DNA of 64,000 bases, taken from NCBI RefSeq assembly GCF_900105785.1, contig NZ_LT629799.1, forward strand, positions 4,092,001 through 4,156,000, read 5' to 3'. Both the position numbers and the translations under genes were made by a program. The notes below the pieces were generated by a model, which saw nothing but the letters and a program-made list of their open reading frames with translations, was not told the DNA's origin and ran no database searches. This stretch comes from Microlunatus sagamiharensis (lineage in GTDB: Bacteria; Actinomycetota; Actinomycetes; Propionibacteriales; Propionibacteriaceae). This document shows positions 44,173 to 52,766 of this stretch, one piece after another; within the stretch, counting starts at the first letter, position 1, and the number at the start of each line of letters is the position of its first letter.

Positions 44173-44958
44173 GTGCCGCGCACCGCGAACGACCCCGACG
44201 CCGCGACGAGGACCGTCCGGGACGTGGTTCCCGGCGTCCACCTCGTCACCCACGGCCACACGAACTGCTACGTCGTCGAGGACGCCGCCGGCAGCGGCGT
44301 CACGCTCGTCGACGCCGCCTTCCCCGCGACCTGGGCGCTGGTGCGCGAGTGCCTCGCCGACGTCGGCCGGAGCGCCTCCGACGTGAAGGCCCTGGTGATC
44401 ACGCACGGCCACTTCGACCACGTCGGCTTCGCCAGCCGGCTGCAGCGCTCGTGCGGGGTGGAGGTCTGGGCGCACGCCGGGGACGCGCACATCCTGCGCC
44501 ACCCCTACCGCTACCGGCCCGAGCGGCCGCGGGCGCTCTACCCGCTCACCCACCCGCGGGCGCTGCCCGTGCTGGGGTCCATGGTCGCGGCCGGCGCGCT
44601 GCGGGTGCCGGGGCTCGAGCCCGACCACCTGGTCGAGGGCCGGACGGTGCTCGACCTGCCGGGGCGGCCCGAGCTGGTGCCCACGCCGGGGCACACCGAC
44701 GGCGAGGTCGTCGTGCACCTGCCCGACCACGGGGCCGTGCTGACCGGCGACGCGCTGGTCACGCTCGACATCTACACGGGCCGTCGCGGTCCCCGCGTCG
44801 TCGCCCGCGGGGCCACGAACGACGCGGCGACCGCCCTCGACTCCCTGGGCGCCGTCGCCGAGCTCGACGTCGGCGCCGTGCTCACCGGCCACGGCCAGCC
44901 CTGGCTGCAGGGCAGCGTCGTGGCCGTCGACCTCGCCCGGGCCGCGGGAGTGGCCTGA
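44173..44958 (+). CDS. MBL-fold metallohydrolase
   Basis: A 261-residue metallo-beta-lactamase fold hydrolase. Ligands in order: ITHGHFDHVG (HxHxDH), TPGHTDGEV, TGDALVTLD and LTGHGQPW. The early TNCYVVEDAAG strand is standard. Unlike the MBL gene at 17573 it lacks a C-terminal winged-helix part. Function could be glyoxalase-, lactonase- or quinolinase-like and cannot be decided. It is followed four bases later by a long inverted repeat. Confidence 0.85.
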   Translation: MPRTANDPDAATRTVRDVVPGVHLVTHGHTNCYVVEDAAGSGVTLVDAAFPATWALVRECLADVGRSASDVKALVITHGHFDHVGFASRLQRSCGVEVWAHAGDAHILRHPYRYRPERPRALYPLTHPRALPVLGSMVAAGALRVPGLEPDHLVEGRTVLDLPGRPELVPTPGHTDGEVVVHLPDHGAVLTGDALVTLDIYTGRRGPRVVARGATNDAATALDSLGAVAELDVGAVLTGHGQPWLQGSVVAVDLARAAGVA

Positions 44959-44961
44959 GGA

Positions 44962-45048
44962 CTGCACTTCCTAGCGCCAGGCGGCAGTGGGCCCTCAGCC
45001 CCACGCTCAGTCAGGACCGGCAGGCCCGACTGGCGCTAGAAAGTGCAG
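44962..45048. repeat. Long-armed inverted repeat between convergent MBL and SDR genes
   Basis: CTGCACTTCCTAGCGCCAG (44962-44980) is inverted at 45030-45048 with one mismatch; the spacer is 49 bases. It fills nearly the whole gap between the two gene ends. Confidence 0.72.
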
Positions 45049-45059
45049 CGGGTGGCCGA

Positions 45060-45824
45060 TCAGGGCCAGGAGGTCTCGACCGAGCTGGCCACGACGAGCT
45101 CGCGCACCTCGCAGCCGGCCGGCTGCGACAGGGCGAAGACGACCGCCGCGGCGGTGTCCTCGGGGCGGTTCAGGACCGCGTCGGCGCCCGGCTTGTACTG
45201 CGCGTCGCGGTCGTCGAAGAAGTGCGTGTGCATGCCGCCGGGGATCAGCAGCGTGACGCCGATCTGGCCGGCGGTCTCTGCGGCCAGCGAGCGGGTGAAG
45301 CCGACCACGCCGAACTTCGACGCGCAGTACGCGGTCGCGTCGCCCACGGCCTTGATCCCCAGCGTCGAGGCGACGGTGACGATGCGGCCGTGGCTGGCCT
45401 TGAGGTAGGGCAGCGCGGCGCGGGCGACGGCCGCGGTGCCGAAGAGGTTCACCATGACGATCTTCTCCCAGGAGGGGCCGTCGATCCCGTCGAGCGGCGC
45501 CGGGAAGTCGATGCCCGCGGCGGTGAGGACGCCGTCGAGGCGGCCGCCGTTCGCCTCGACGACGTCGCGGACGGCCTGCTCGGCCGCGCGCGGGTCGGAC
45601 AGGTCGACCTCGGCGTACGCCCCCTCGGGCAGGTCGGCCGACGGCCGGGCGAGGTCGAGGACGAGCGGGGTGCCGCCGGCCGCGAGCACGGCCTGGACCG
45701 TCGCGGCGCCGAGGCCCGAGGACCCGCCCGTGATCAGGACGGTGCCGAGGCCGGTGCGGCCGGTGGCCGAGGTGTCGGTGCTCGTCTCGGTGCTGGTCTG
45801 AGGGGGCGTCGTGGTCGACGTCAT
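45060..45824 (-). CDS. Short-chain dehydrogenase/reductase in heptose operon
   Basis: Classical SDR of 254 aa. The cofactor motif is LITGGSSGLGAATVQ; LTAAGIDFPAP follows (NNAG is changed to TAAG), with the catalytic Ser in TVASTLG and the YCASK tetrad residues in TAYCASKFGVVGF. It is a short classical SDR, not an extended epimerase like HldD. ATG 45824 overlaps the hldE stop, with GAAGGAG upstream, so it is the last gene of the operon. It might oxidise, reduce or epimerise a heptose intermediate; that is unproven. Confidence 0.87.
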   Translation of the reverse strand: MTSTTTPPQTSTETSTDTSATGRTGLGTVLITGGSSGLGAATVQAVLAAGGTPLVLDLARPSADLPEGAYAEVDLSDPRAAEQAVRDVVEANGGRLDGVLTAAGIDFPAPLDGIDGPSWEKIVMVNLFGTAAVARAALPYLKASHGRIVTVASTLGIKAVGDATAYCASKFGVVGFTRSLAAETAGQIGVTLLIPGGMHTHFFDDRDAQYKPGADAVLNRPEDTAAAVVFALSQPAGCEVRELVVASSVETSWP

Positions 45825-47272
45825 GGGGTCTCCTTCGTGGGGTGGTCGTGCGGGGTCGTCGCACGCGAGGCGTGGACGAGGCGGGTGGTCGAGTAGCCGT
45901 CGACGACGGGGAGCAGCACGACCCGTCCGCCCGCCGCCTCGACGACGGCGGCCTCGGGGATCGGCTGGTCGGTGTAGTCGCTGCCCTTGACCCAGACGTC
46001 GGGTCGCAGGCGGGCGAGCACCTCGGCCGGGGTGTCCTCGTCGAAGACGACGACCCCGTCGACGCTGGCCAGCGCGGACAGCACGCGGGCGCGGTCGTCC
46101 TGGGAGACCAGCGGGCGGTCCGGGCCCTTGGCCCGGGCGACGGAGGCGTCGGAGTTCAGGCAGACGACCAGCGCGTCGCCGAGGGCCCGGGCGGCCGTGA
46201 GCAGGCTGACGTGGCCGCGGTGCAGCAGGTCGAAGCAGCCGCCGGTCGCGACCACCGTGCCGCCGGCGGCCCGCACCTGCTCGACGGTGGCGAACGGGTC
46301 GGCCGGCTCCGGCCGGTCGCTCGAGGTGGCGTAAGGGACCTCGGTCGAGACGGCGGTCGCCGCCCCGGCGCGGACGAAGGCCGTGGCCCGCCCGACCGCG
46401 GTGCGGACGCTCTCGTACGGCGCCTGGCCCTCGAGCAGGGCGACGGCCGCGGCGGTGGCGAAGGCGTCGCCCGCTCCGCAGGTGTCCAGCCGGCCGGCGT
46501 GCGGGGTACGCCCGGCGGCGTCGCGCGGCTCGGCCTCGGAGCCGGGCTCGTCGAGCGGCACGTGGGTCTCGGTGTCGCCCTGCACCAGCAGCGCGCCCTG
46601 CGCGCCGAGGGTGACGGCGATCGCCCCGGCCTGCCAGAGCCGGCCGAGCACGCGCCCCTGGTCGGCGGTGCCGTCGACCCCGCCCAGGGCGCGGGCCTCG
46701 CTGAGGTTGGGCGTGACGAGCGCGCAGCCCGGGACCGGGGCGGAGCCGCGCGGGTGCGGGTCCCACACCACGGGGACGTCGCGGGCGCGGAGGGCCAGGT
46801 GCTCGCGCAGGTCGTCGAGCCCGGTCACCCCGCGGCCGTAGTCGGCCACGAGCACGGCGCCGGCCCGGTCGAGGGCGTCGAGCGCGGCCTGCGGCACCGG
46901 GGCGTCGAGCGCGCGGCCGCGGCCCACGTCGAGGCGGGTCACCGGCACACCGTTGGCCAGCACGCGGGTCTTGCGGCTCGTGCCCCCCGTCAGCGGCAGG
47001 GCGACGACCTCGACGAGCCCGGCCAGCATCGCCCGGAGGCGGTCGGCCGACTCGTCGACGCCGACGGCGGTGACGAGCACGACCTCGTGGCCCGAGCGGG
47101 CGGCCAGCAGCGCGGCGAGCCCGGCACCGCCGGGGCGCTGCCACTCGCGCGCGACGTCGACCACGGGCACCGGGGCGTCCGGCGCCAGCCGCTCGGAGCT
47201 GCCCTCCAGGTCGACGTCGAGGAGGGTGTCGCCGACCACCACCAGGGGGCGGCGCTCCTGCGGCGCGCTCAC
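45821..47272 (-). CDS. hldE: Bifunctional heptose-7-phosphate kinase / heptose-1-phosphate adenylyltransferase (copy 1)
   Basis: A 483-residue fusion. The N-terminal PfkB kinase domain (about 1-320) starts VVVGDTLLDVDLEGSSERL and has the catalytic TCGAGDAFATA loop; it would phosphorylate heptose 7-phosphate at C1. The C-terminal nucleotidyltransferase domain (about 340-470) has TGGCFDLLHRGHVSLL with HxGH, VCLNSDASVARAKGPDRPL and KGSDYTDQPIPEA, adding AMP to make ADP-heptose. GTG 47272 overlaps the gmhA stop. It is a diverged kinase: the glycine-rich PGGAGLAALLAA replaces the usual PGGAANVA, unlike copy 2 at 55683. Confidence 0.9.
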   Translation of the reverse strand: MSAPQERRPLVVVGDTLLDVDLEGSSERLAPDAPVPVVDVAREWQRPGGAGLAALLAARSGHEVVLVTAVGVDESADRLRAMLAGLVEVVALPLTGGTSRKTRVLANGVPVTRLDVGRGRALDAPVPQAALDALDRAGAVLVADYGRGVTGLDDLREHLALRARDVPVVWDPHPRGSAPVPGCALVTPNLSEARALGGVDGTADQGRVLGRLWQAGAIAVTLGAQGALLVQGDTETHVPLDEPGSEAEPRDAAGRTPHAGRLDTCGAGDAFATAAAVALLEGQAPYESVRTAVGRATAFVRAGAATAVSTEVPYATSSDRPEPADPFATVEQVRAAGGTVVATGGCFDLLHRGHVSLLTAARALGDALVVCLNSDASVARAKGPDRPLVSQDDRARVLSALASVDGVVVFDEDTPAEVLARLRPDVWVKGSDYTDQPIPEAAVVEAAGGRVVLLPVVDGYSTTRLVHASRATTPHDHPTKETP

Positions 47273-47925
47273 GCCGCGGTCGGGGGCTGGACGCCCAGGC
47301 CGTGGTCGAGCGCGACGCACAGCGCGTGCACCAGGCTCAGGTGGATCTCCTGCACGGTCGCGGTCGTGGGGGCGTCGACGGCCACCGCGTCGTCGGCGAG
47401 CGAGGCGAGCGGGTTCGGGCCGGGACCGGTCAGCGCCCAGACCGTGACGCCGGCCTCGAGCGCGGCCTTGGCCGCGGCGACGACGTTGGGGCTCGTGCCG
47501 CTGGTCGAGAAGGCCACGAGGACGTCGCCGGGGCGGCCCCAGGCGGTGACCTGGCGGGCGTACACCTCGTCGAAGCCGTAGTCGTTGGCGATCGCGGTGT
47601 GGGCGGCGGAGTCGGCGCAGAGCGCGACGGCCGGCAGCGGGCGCCGGTCGTGACGGAAGCGGCCGACGAGCTCGCCGGTCAGGTGCTGGGCCTCGGCGGC
47701 GCTGCCGCCGTTGCCGCAGGCGATCAGGTGCGCGCCGGCCTCGTAGCGCCGCGCCAGCTCGGCGCCCCAGGCGCTGACCGTCCCGGCGTAGGCGCCGGCA
47801 CGACCGGCGGCCTCGGCCAGCGCGGCCAGGTGCTCGGCGACGAGCCCGACGCTGCCGGCGGGGGAGAGGTCGCCGACGACCTCCTCCGGGGCGGTGTCGA
47901 GCGGGGTGGTGGTGTCAAGAGACAT
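47269..47925 (-). CDS. gmhA: Sedoheptulose-7-phosphate isomerase
   Basis: SIS-domain isomerase of 218 aa that converts sedoheptulose 7-phosphate to D-glycero-D-manno-heptose 7-phosphate, the first step of the pathway. It has HLIACGNGGSAAEAQHLTGEL, RPLPAVALCADSAAHTAIANDYGFDEVYARQV and VAFSTSGTSPNVVAAA, matching GmhA including the metal and sugar-phosphate residues. It starts at ATG 47925, inside the end of the glycosyltransferase gene by 11 bases; the longer open frame has no family similarity. Confidence 0.93.
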   Translation of the reverse strand: MSLDTTTPLDTAPEEVVGDLSPAGSVGLVAEHLAALAEAAGRAGAYAGTVSAWGAELARRYEAGAHLIACGNGGSAAEAQHLTGELVGRFRHDRRPLPAVALCADSAAHTAIANDYGFDEVYARQVTAWGRPGDVLVAFSTSGTSPNVVAAAKAALEAGVTVWALTGPGPNPLASLADDAVAVDAPTTATVQEIHLSLVHALCVALDHGLGVQPPTAA

Positions 47926-48997
47926 GGTCGACCTCGCGGGGACGGGCCGGCGCGGGAGTGCCGGCGGGTGGGGTGCGGCGGAGCGACGCCACGGCGGCGA
48001 CGACGGAGGCGGGCGAGACGGCGTCGAGGCAGGGGTGCCCGGCGACCGGGCAGTGGCGGGCACGGGTCAGGCGGCAGGGCGCCGACTGGTCGCCGAGCAG
48101 GACGACGGGCACGCCGTACGGCGCCCAGCGCTCGGGCGGCACGACGGGGGCGAAGAGCGACACGACGGGCGTGCCGACGGCGGCGGCGAGGTGCGCGGGA
48201 CCGGTGTTCGGGGCGACCACGACCTCGGCGCCCCCGAGCACGGCCGCCAGCCCGGCGAGGTCCACGGCGCCGGTCAGGTCGAGGGCGAGCCCGCCCGCGA
48301 CGAAGCCGGTCAGCGTCGACTCCGCCGGCGACCCGGTGACGACGACGCGGTGGCCGGCCTCGACCAGCGCGGCGACGGTCGCGCGGCTCTGCTCCGCGCC
48401 CGGGCGGCGCGCCGGGGCGTCGGCGCCCGGGTGGTAGACGAGGTAGTCACCCTCACCCACCAGCGATCCGACGTCGGGCAGCGGCCCGCGCACGGCGAGG
48501 GTGGCCGGCCCGTCCAGGGTGAAGCCGGCAGCGCGGGCCAGCGACAGCGCCCGCTCGCTCTCCGGCACGTCGGCGGGCTCGACGGGCATCTGGTGGCGCA
48601 GGTCGAGCAGCGAACCCGGGTAGTCCTCGCTGATGGCGCCCAGCCAGCCCACGCCGGCGAGACGGAGCAGCAGGGCCAGCGGCAGCGGCGACTGGTGGAA
48701 GGAGGTCAGGATCAGCCCGGCGTCGACGCCGGCCTCGCGGACCTCGCGGACGAGCGTGTCGACCGCCGCCGCGTCCAGGGCGCCGGGGTCGGGCACGACC
48801 CAGGGGGCGGCGTACTCGATGACGTCGTCGACCCCCGGCAGCAGCCGCGCGACCGCACCCCGGCCGCGACCCACGAGCATGGTGACGCGCTCGGCCGACG
48901 CGGCCACGGCGCGCACCGCCGGTCCGGCCAGGAGGATGTCGCCGACGCTGTCGAGGCGGGCGACGAGCACGTGGCCGTGCGGGGCTGGGGCTCTCAC
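47915..48997 (-). CDS. GT9 glycosyltransferase (heptosyltransferase-like), copy 1
   Basis: A 360-residue GT-B enzyme. The N-terminal LVARLDSVGDILLAGPAVRA is the GT9 signature in which Asp acts as base; the C-terminal part has YHPGADAPARRP, VVVTGSPAE and VVAPNTGPAHLAAAVGTPVVSLFAP, which binds the ADP-sugar. In Gram-negative bacteria the family (WaaC, WaaF) moves heptose from ADP-heptose to lipopolysaccharide core. Start at GTG 48997 overlaps the gmhB stop. It ends with CRLTRARHCPVAGHPC, a Cys/His-rich stretch seen in many GT9 proteins. Confidence 0.9.
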   Translation of the reverse strand: MRAPAPHGHVLVARLDSVGDILLAGPAVRAVAASAERVTMLVGRGRGAVARLLPGVDDVIEYAAPWVVPDPGALDAAAVDTLVREVREAGVDAGLILTSFHQSPLPLALLLRLAGVGWLGAISEDYPGSLLDLRHQMPVEPADVPESERALSLARAAGFTLDGPATLAVRGPLPDVGSLVGEGDYLVYHPGADAPARRPGAEQSRATVAALVEAGHRVVVTGSPAESTLTGFVAGGLALDLTGAVDLAGLAAVLGGAEVVVAPNTGPAHLAAAVGTPVVSLFAPVVPPERWAPYGVPVVLLGDQSAPCRLTRARHCPVAGHPCLDAVSPASVVAAVASLRRTPPAGTPAPARPREVDHVS

Positions 48998-49557
48998 GCG
49001 TGGACCTCGGGGACCGCGAGGGCGAGGGCCACGGCGGCGCGCAGGTCGGGGGCGACCATCGCGTGCTCGCGGGCGTGCTCGACCTCCTCCGCCCGGGTGA
49101 CGGGCGTGGGGACGAGGACCGCGCGGGCCCCGGCGGCGAGCGCGGCACCGACGTCGGCCCCGATGTCGCCGATCACGACGCAGCCGCGCGGGTCGACGCC
49201 GAGGGCCGCGGCGGCGGCGAGGACCATCCCGGGCGCCGGCTTGCGGCAGCCGCACCCGTCCTCGGGCCCGTGGGGGCAGACCTGCCAGGTGCCGAACGGC
49301 CCGAGCAGCTCCTCGACCCGGGCGTTCACGGCGTCGAGCTCGGCGGGGGTGATCAGGCCGCGGGCGAGACCGGACTGGTTGCTGACCACGCCGGTCGGGA
49401 CATAGCGGGCCCGCAGCGCGTCGAGCACCTCGCGGGCGCCGTCGACGGGCGCGACCAGGGCCGGGTCGCGGTTGTAGGGCACGTCGTGCACGAGCGTGCC
49501 GTCACGGTCGAAGAGGACCGCCTGCGCACCTCGGAGCTGTCCGGCGAGCGGCCTCAC
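48994..49557 (-). CDS. gmhB: D-glycero-D-manno-heptose-1,7-bisphosphate 7-phosphatase
   Basis: HAD-IIIA phosphatase of 187 aa that removes the C7 phosphate of heptose 1,7-bisphosphate. The nucleophile motif is LFDRDGTLVHD, followed by VVSNQSGLARG, the zinc loop CPHGPEDGCGCRKPAPGM typical of GmhB, and VIGDIGADVGAAL. GTG 49557 overlaps the GT4 gene stop and its own stop overlaps the GT9 start. Position between glycosyltransferases and gmhA fixes the pathway assignment. Confidence 0.92.
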   Translation of the reverse strand: MRPLAGQLRGAQAVLFDRDGTLVHDVPYNRDPALVAPVDGAREVLDALRARYVPTGVVSNQSGLARGLITPAELDAVNARVEELLGPFGTWQVCPHGPEDGCGCRKPAPGMVLAAAAALGVDPRGCVVIGDIGADVGAALAAGARAVLVPTPVTRAEEVEHAREHAMVAPDLRAAVALALAVPEVHA

Positions 49558-50807
49558 GCCGGTCCCAGCACGGGCAGGCGCCCGGCTCCGAGCGTGGCCG
49601 CGGGTGCGGACCCCAGCGCCGCGACCGCCCGGTCGTAGACCTCGGCCGTCGCCGCGGCCACCACGTCCCACGAGTAGAGCGAGCGTGCCCTGACGACACC
49701 CGCCCGCCCGTACGCGGCCCGGCGCTGCGGGTCGGCCAGCAGGCCGCCCAGGGCCGCGGCCAGCGCCGCCGGGTCCTGCGGCGGGACCAGCAGGCCGGTC
49801 TCGCCGTCGGCCACGCTGTCGAGCATCCCGCCGACGGCCGAGGCGACGACGGGCACGCCGCAGGCCATGGCCTCCAGCGGCACCAGGCCGAAGGGCTCGT
49901 ACCAGGGGGAGCAGACGACGACGTCGGCGGTGCAGAGCAGCGCGGGCATCAGGAAGTGCCCGACCTGCCCGGCGAACTGCACCCGGTCGGCCACCCCGAG
50001 CTCCGCGGCGAGCGCCTCGAGGCGGAGCCGCTCGACCTCGACGCCGTCGGTGGCGTGGCCGCCGGCGATGACGAGCTCGACGCCCGGCAGGTCGACCAGG
50101 GCCTCGACGATCGTGGCGTAGCCCTTGCGCGGGACGAGGCGCCCGACGCTGACGATGCGGTGCGGCTGGCGCCGCGGCGGGTGGTCCAGCGGGGCGGCGC
50201 CGGTGGTGAAGTGACGCACGTCCACGCCGCAGGGCACGACGTCGACGCGGTCCAGGTCGACCCCCATCGCCGCGAGCTCGGCGACCTCGTCGCGGCAGGT
50301 CGCGACGACGCCGGTCGCGCGGCGAGCCACCGTGAGCTCGACGTCCAGGCGGTCCGCGGGACTGGTGTCCGCCGCGCCCTGGTGGCGGCGCTTGACCGAG
50401 CCGAGGGCGTGGAAGGTGACGAAGGTGGCGATCCCGAGACCGCGGGCGGCGCGCGTGGCCGCCCAGCCCGACATCCAGAAGTGCGCGTGCACGACGTCGG
50501 GGCGGAGGACCTCGAGGTGGGTGCGCAGGGCGGTGGCGAAGGCCGGCATCAGCGGCCAGAGGTCGTCCTTGGGCAGCACCTGCGCCGGTCCGGCGTCGAG
50601 GTGGACGACGTCGTACGCGTCGTCGGTGCGGACGGTCGCGGGCAGCCCGGGGTCGTCGCGGCGGGTGTAGACGACCACCTCGTGGCCGAGCCGGGTCAGG
50701 CCGCTGGCGAGCTCGGCGACGTGGACGTTCTGCCCGCCCGCGTCGACCGCGCCGATCGCCGCCAACGGGGAGGCGTGCTCGGACACCAGAGCGATCCGCA
50801 ACACCAT
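49554..50807 (-). CDS. Glycosyltransferase family 4
   Basis: A 417-residue GT-B retaining glycosyltransferase and the first gene of the heptose operon. The acceptor side has SEHASPLAAIGAVDAGGQNVHVAELASGL; the donor side has VSVGRLVPRKGYATIVEAL and SPWYEPFGLVPLEAMACGVPVVASAVGG (in parts) with the E-x7-E motif. It resembles MshA- and sucrose-phosphate-synthase-like enzymes. The ATG at 50807 is directly behind GAGGGGAG; starts at GTG 50804 or TTG 50801 would have better spacing and fit homologues that begin RIALVSEHASP. Confidence 0.88.
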   Translation of the reverse strand: MVLRIALVSEHASPLAAIGAVDAGGQNVHVAELASGLTRLGHEVVVYTRRDDPGLPATVRTDDAYDVVHLDAGPAQVLPKDDLWPLMPAFATALRTHLEVLRPDVVHAHFWMSGWAATRAARGLGIATFVTFHALGSVKRRHQGAADTSPADRLDVELTVARRATGVVATCRDEVAELAAMGVDLDRVDVVPCGVDVRHFTTGAAPLDHPPRRQPHRIVSVGRLVPRKGYATIVEALVDLPGVELVIAGGHATDGVEVERLRLEALAAELGVADRVQFAGQVGHFLMPALLCTADVVVCSPWYEPFGLVPLEAMACGVPVVASAVGGMLDSVADGETGLLVPPQDPAALAAALGGLLADPQRRAAYGRAGVVRARSLYSWDVVAAATAEVYDRAVAALGSAPAATLGAGRLPVLGPA

Positions 50808-51012
50808 CTCCCCTCGACCGACCTGTGGACCTTCCCTTCGTGCTACCCCTGCTCCTCGCTCCGAAACAGCAGGCCGTGTGACGGTCCTGTGACGTGCGCC
50901 GCCCCCACCGCCGACCAAGGGTGACTTCGGGAGGTCGTGGGCCCAGTTCATCAGAGAACGGCGCCAGCGGTCCTGACGCCGCCGTCCGGACGCTGCGCCG
51001 GGCGCCCGCGCC

Positions 51013-51756
51013 TCAGCCGCCGAACGAGCCGACCGCTCGGGCGATGACGAGCAGCGTGGTCAGCAGGGCGGCGGTGGCCTGCAGCCCCATCAGCGCCTTG
51101 GCGCGCGTGCTCAACGGCATCGTGTCGGTCGGGCTGAACGCGCTGGAGTTGGTCAGCGAGAGGTAGAGGTAGTCCACGAAGGTCGGCACCCAGCCGCTCT
51201 CGCCGCTGGCGCTGGCCCTGACCTCCTCGACGTCGTCGCCGATCTCGTCCTGGCTGAAGCGCCAGTCCGCGGGCGGCAGCTGGTCGCGCCGCAGCCGGCG
51301 CCGGGCGACCGGTCCGCCGCGGTCCAGCTCCCAGTAGAGGAGCGCGAAGCCGACCACGTTCGTCAGCCAGACCTGCATCGCCCCCAGCAGCAGCGAGCCC
51401 CCCGAGGTGTCGGGCCGGGTGAGGCTCGCGACGAGCATCCCGAGCGCGACCAGGTTGGTGGCGATCACGGTGCCGGCGAGCAGGACCGAGGCGGCCCGGG
51501 AGACCCGGGTCCGGCGGACGAGCCGGCGCGGGTTCGTGAGCACCAGCGCCACCAGCAGCACCAGCTCGACGACGGCGATGACGTAGCGGGGCGCGAACAG
51601 CAGGTCCTCGGGCAGCAGCGCGTACGCGACGACCGCGACCAGCACCGCGCCGGTGGGCACGAGCCGGTTCTCCCCCTGGCCGGCCCGCCGGTGACGCAGC
51701 TCGGCGTCCAGCGGGTCCTCCCGTGCGGAGCCCTGCTCCTCCGAACCCTGCGCCAT
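51013..51756 (-). CDS. Integral membrane protein (DUF1345-like)
   Basis: A 247-residue protein with about five to six hydrophobic segments: VPTGAVLVAVVAYALLP, YVIAVVELVLLVALVL, VLLAGTVIATNLVALGML, VWLTNVVGFALLYWEL and a C-terminal pair. The segment FVDYLYLSLTNSSAFSPTD followed by a long helix looks like a pore-type re-entrant element and recalls DUF1345. No known function. It is the last gene of an operon with two GT9 genes, 41 bases after the second. Confidence 0.7.
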   Translation of the reverse strand: MAQGSEEQGSAREDPLDAELRHRRAGQGENRLVPTGAVLVAVVAYALLPEDLLFAPRYVIAVVELVLLVALVLTNPRRLVRRTRVSRAASVLLAGTVIATNLVALGMLVASLTRPDTSGGSLLLGAMQVWLTNVVGFALLYWELDRGGPVARRRLRRDQLPPADWRFSQDEIGDDVEEVRASASGESGWVPTFVDYLYLSLTNSSAFSPTDTMPLSTRAKALMGLQATAALLTTLLVIARAVGSFGG

Positions 51757-51797
51757 GGCCCGAGTGTCGCAGCGGGCCGACCCCGGGGGCGGGACGG

Positions 51798-52766
51798 TCA
51801 GCCGCGGCGGTGCGCGTCCAGCAGCCGGCGCGCGGCCGCCAGCACGTCGTCGACCCCCACCGCGAGCAGCGCCGGGTCGGGGACGTCGGAGAAGGCGTCG
51901 CCGGTGCGGACGCGCGCGTCGGTCAGCACGACGTGCGGACCGCCCGGCGGGGGTCCCCACCGCTCGGGCGGCGCGGGGCCGAAGAGCACGACCGACGGCG
52001 TCGCGTACGCGGTGGCCAGGTGCGCGGCGCCGGTGTCGACGCTGACCAGCAGGGCGGCGTCCGCGACGAGCGCGGAGAGCGCGCCGAGGTCGGTGCGACC
52101 CGCGAGGTTCGCGGCCCCGGGCAGCCCCGCCCGCTCCGCGACCAGCGTGGCCCGGTCGCGCTCCGCGGTCGAGCCCGTGAGCACGACCGGGTGGTCGGCG
52201 GCGAGGGTGCGGACGACCGCGGCGAAGCGCTCCGCCGGCCACGACCGCGAGCCGTACGCGGCGCCGACGTGCACCACGACCGCCCCCGGGGCCGGGCTGG
52301 AGACCGAGGGGCGGGTGATCGCGACCTCGGCGGGGTCGCCGGCGATGCCGTGGTGGGCCAGCACCGCGACCCAGCGCTCCCGCTCGAGCACGAGGTCGGT
52401 CCAGTCCGGCCCGTCCCACCCGGGTGCGGCGTGCCCGATCCGCTCGTGCGGGCGGAGGTCGTCGAGCAGCGCGTGGCTCTGCGGACCCAGGCCGTGCAGG
52501 TTCACGGCGAGGTCGACGGGGCCGGCCCAGGGGAGCGGCGCGTCCAGTCCGGTGACCGGGAGCAGCGCGTCGACCGCGCCGGTGAGCTCCGCGACCGGGC
52601 GCAGCCACTCGGGCGCGGCCAGCACCACGCGGTGCCCCGGCCGGGCGCGGCGCAGGGCCCGGAGTGCGGGCACCGCCACGAGCAGGTCGCCGAGGCCGAG
52701 CGCCCGCAGCACCAGCGCGACCGGCCGGTCGTCCGCCGCGCCGACGGCGTCCGAGGCGGTGCTCAC
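51798..52766 (-). CDS. GT9 glycosyltransferase (heptosyltransferase-like), copy 2
   Basis: A 322-residue GT9 protein: ALVLRALGLGDLLVAVPALRALRRA with the catalytic Asp at the N-terminus, then VVVHVGAAYGSRSWPAERFAAV, VVLTGSTAERD and LLVSVDTGAAHLATAYATPSVVLFG. It starts at GTG 52766 overlapping the preceding GT9 gene; the frame is open far upstream without meaning. Two neighbouring GT9 genes that differ strongly in sequence suggest that two different linkages or acceptors are used. Confidence 0.88.
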   Translation of the reverse strand: MSTASDAVGAADDRPVALVLRALGLGDLLVAVPALRALRRARPGHRVVLAAPEWLRPVAELTGAVDALLPVTGLDAPLPWAGPVDLAVNLHGLGPQSHALLDDLRPHERIGHAAPGWDGPDWTDLVLERERWVAVLAHHGIAGDPAEVAITRPSVSSPAPGAVVVHVGAAYGSRSWPAERFAAVVRTLAADHPVVLTGSTAERDRATLVAERAGLPGAANLAGRTDLGALSALVADAALLVSVDTGAAHLATAYATPSVVLFGPAPPERWGPPPGGPHVVLTDARVRTGDAFSDVPDPALLAVGVDDVLAAARRLLDAHRRG

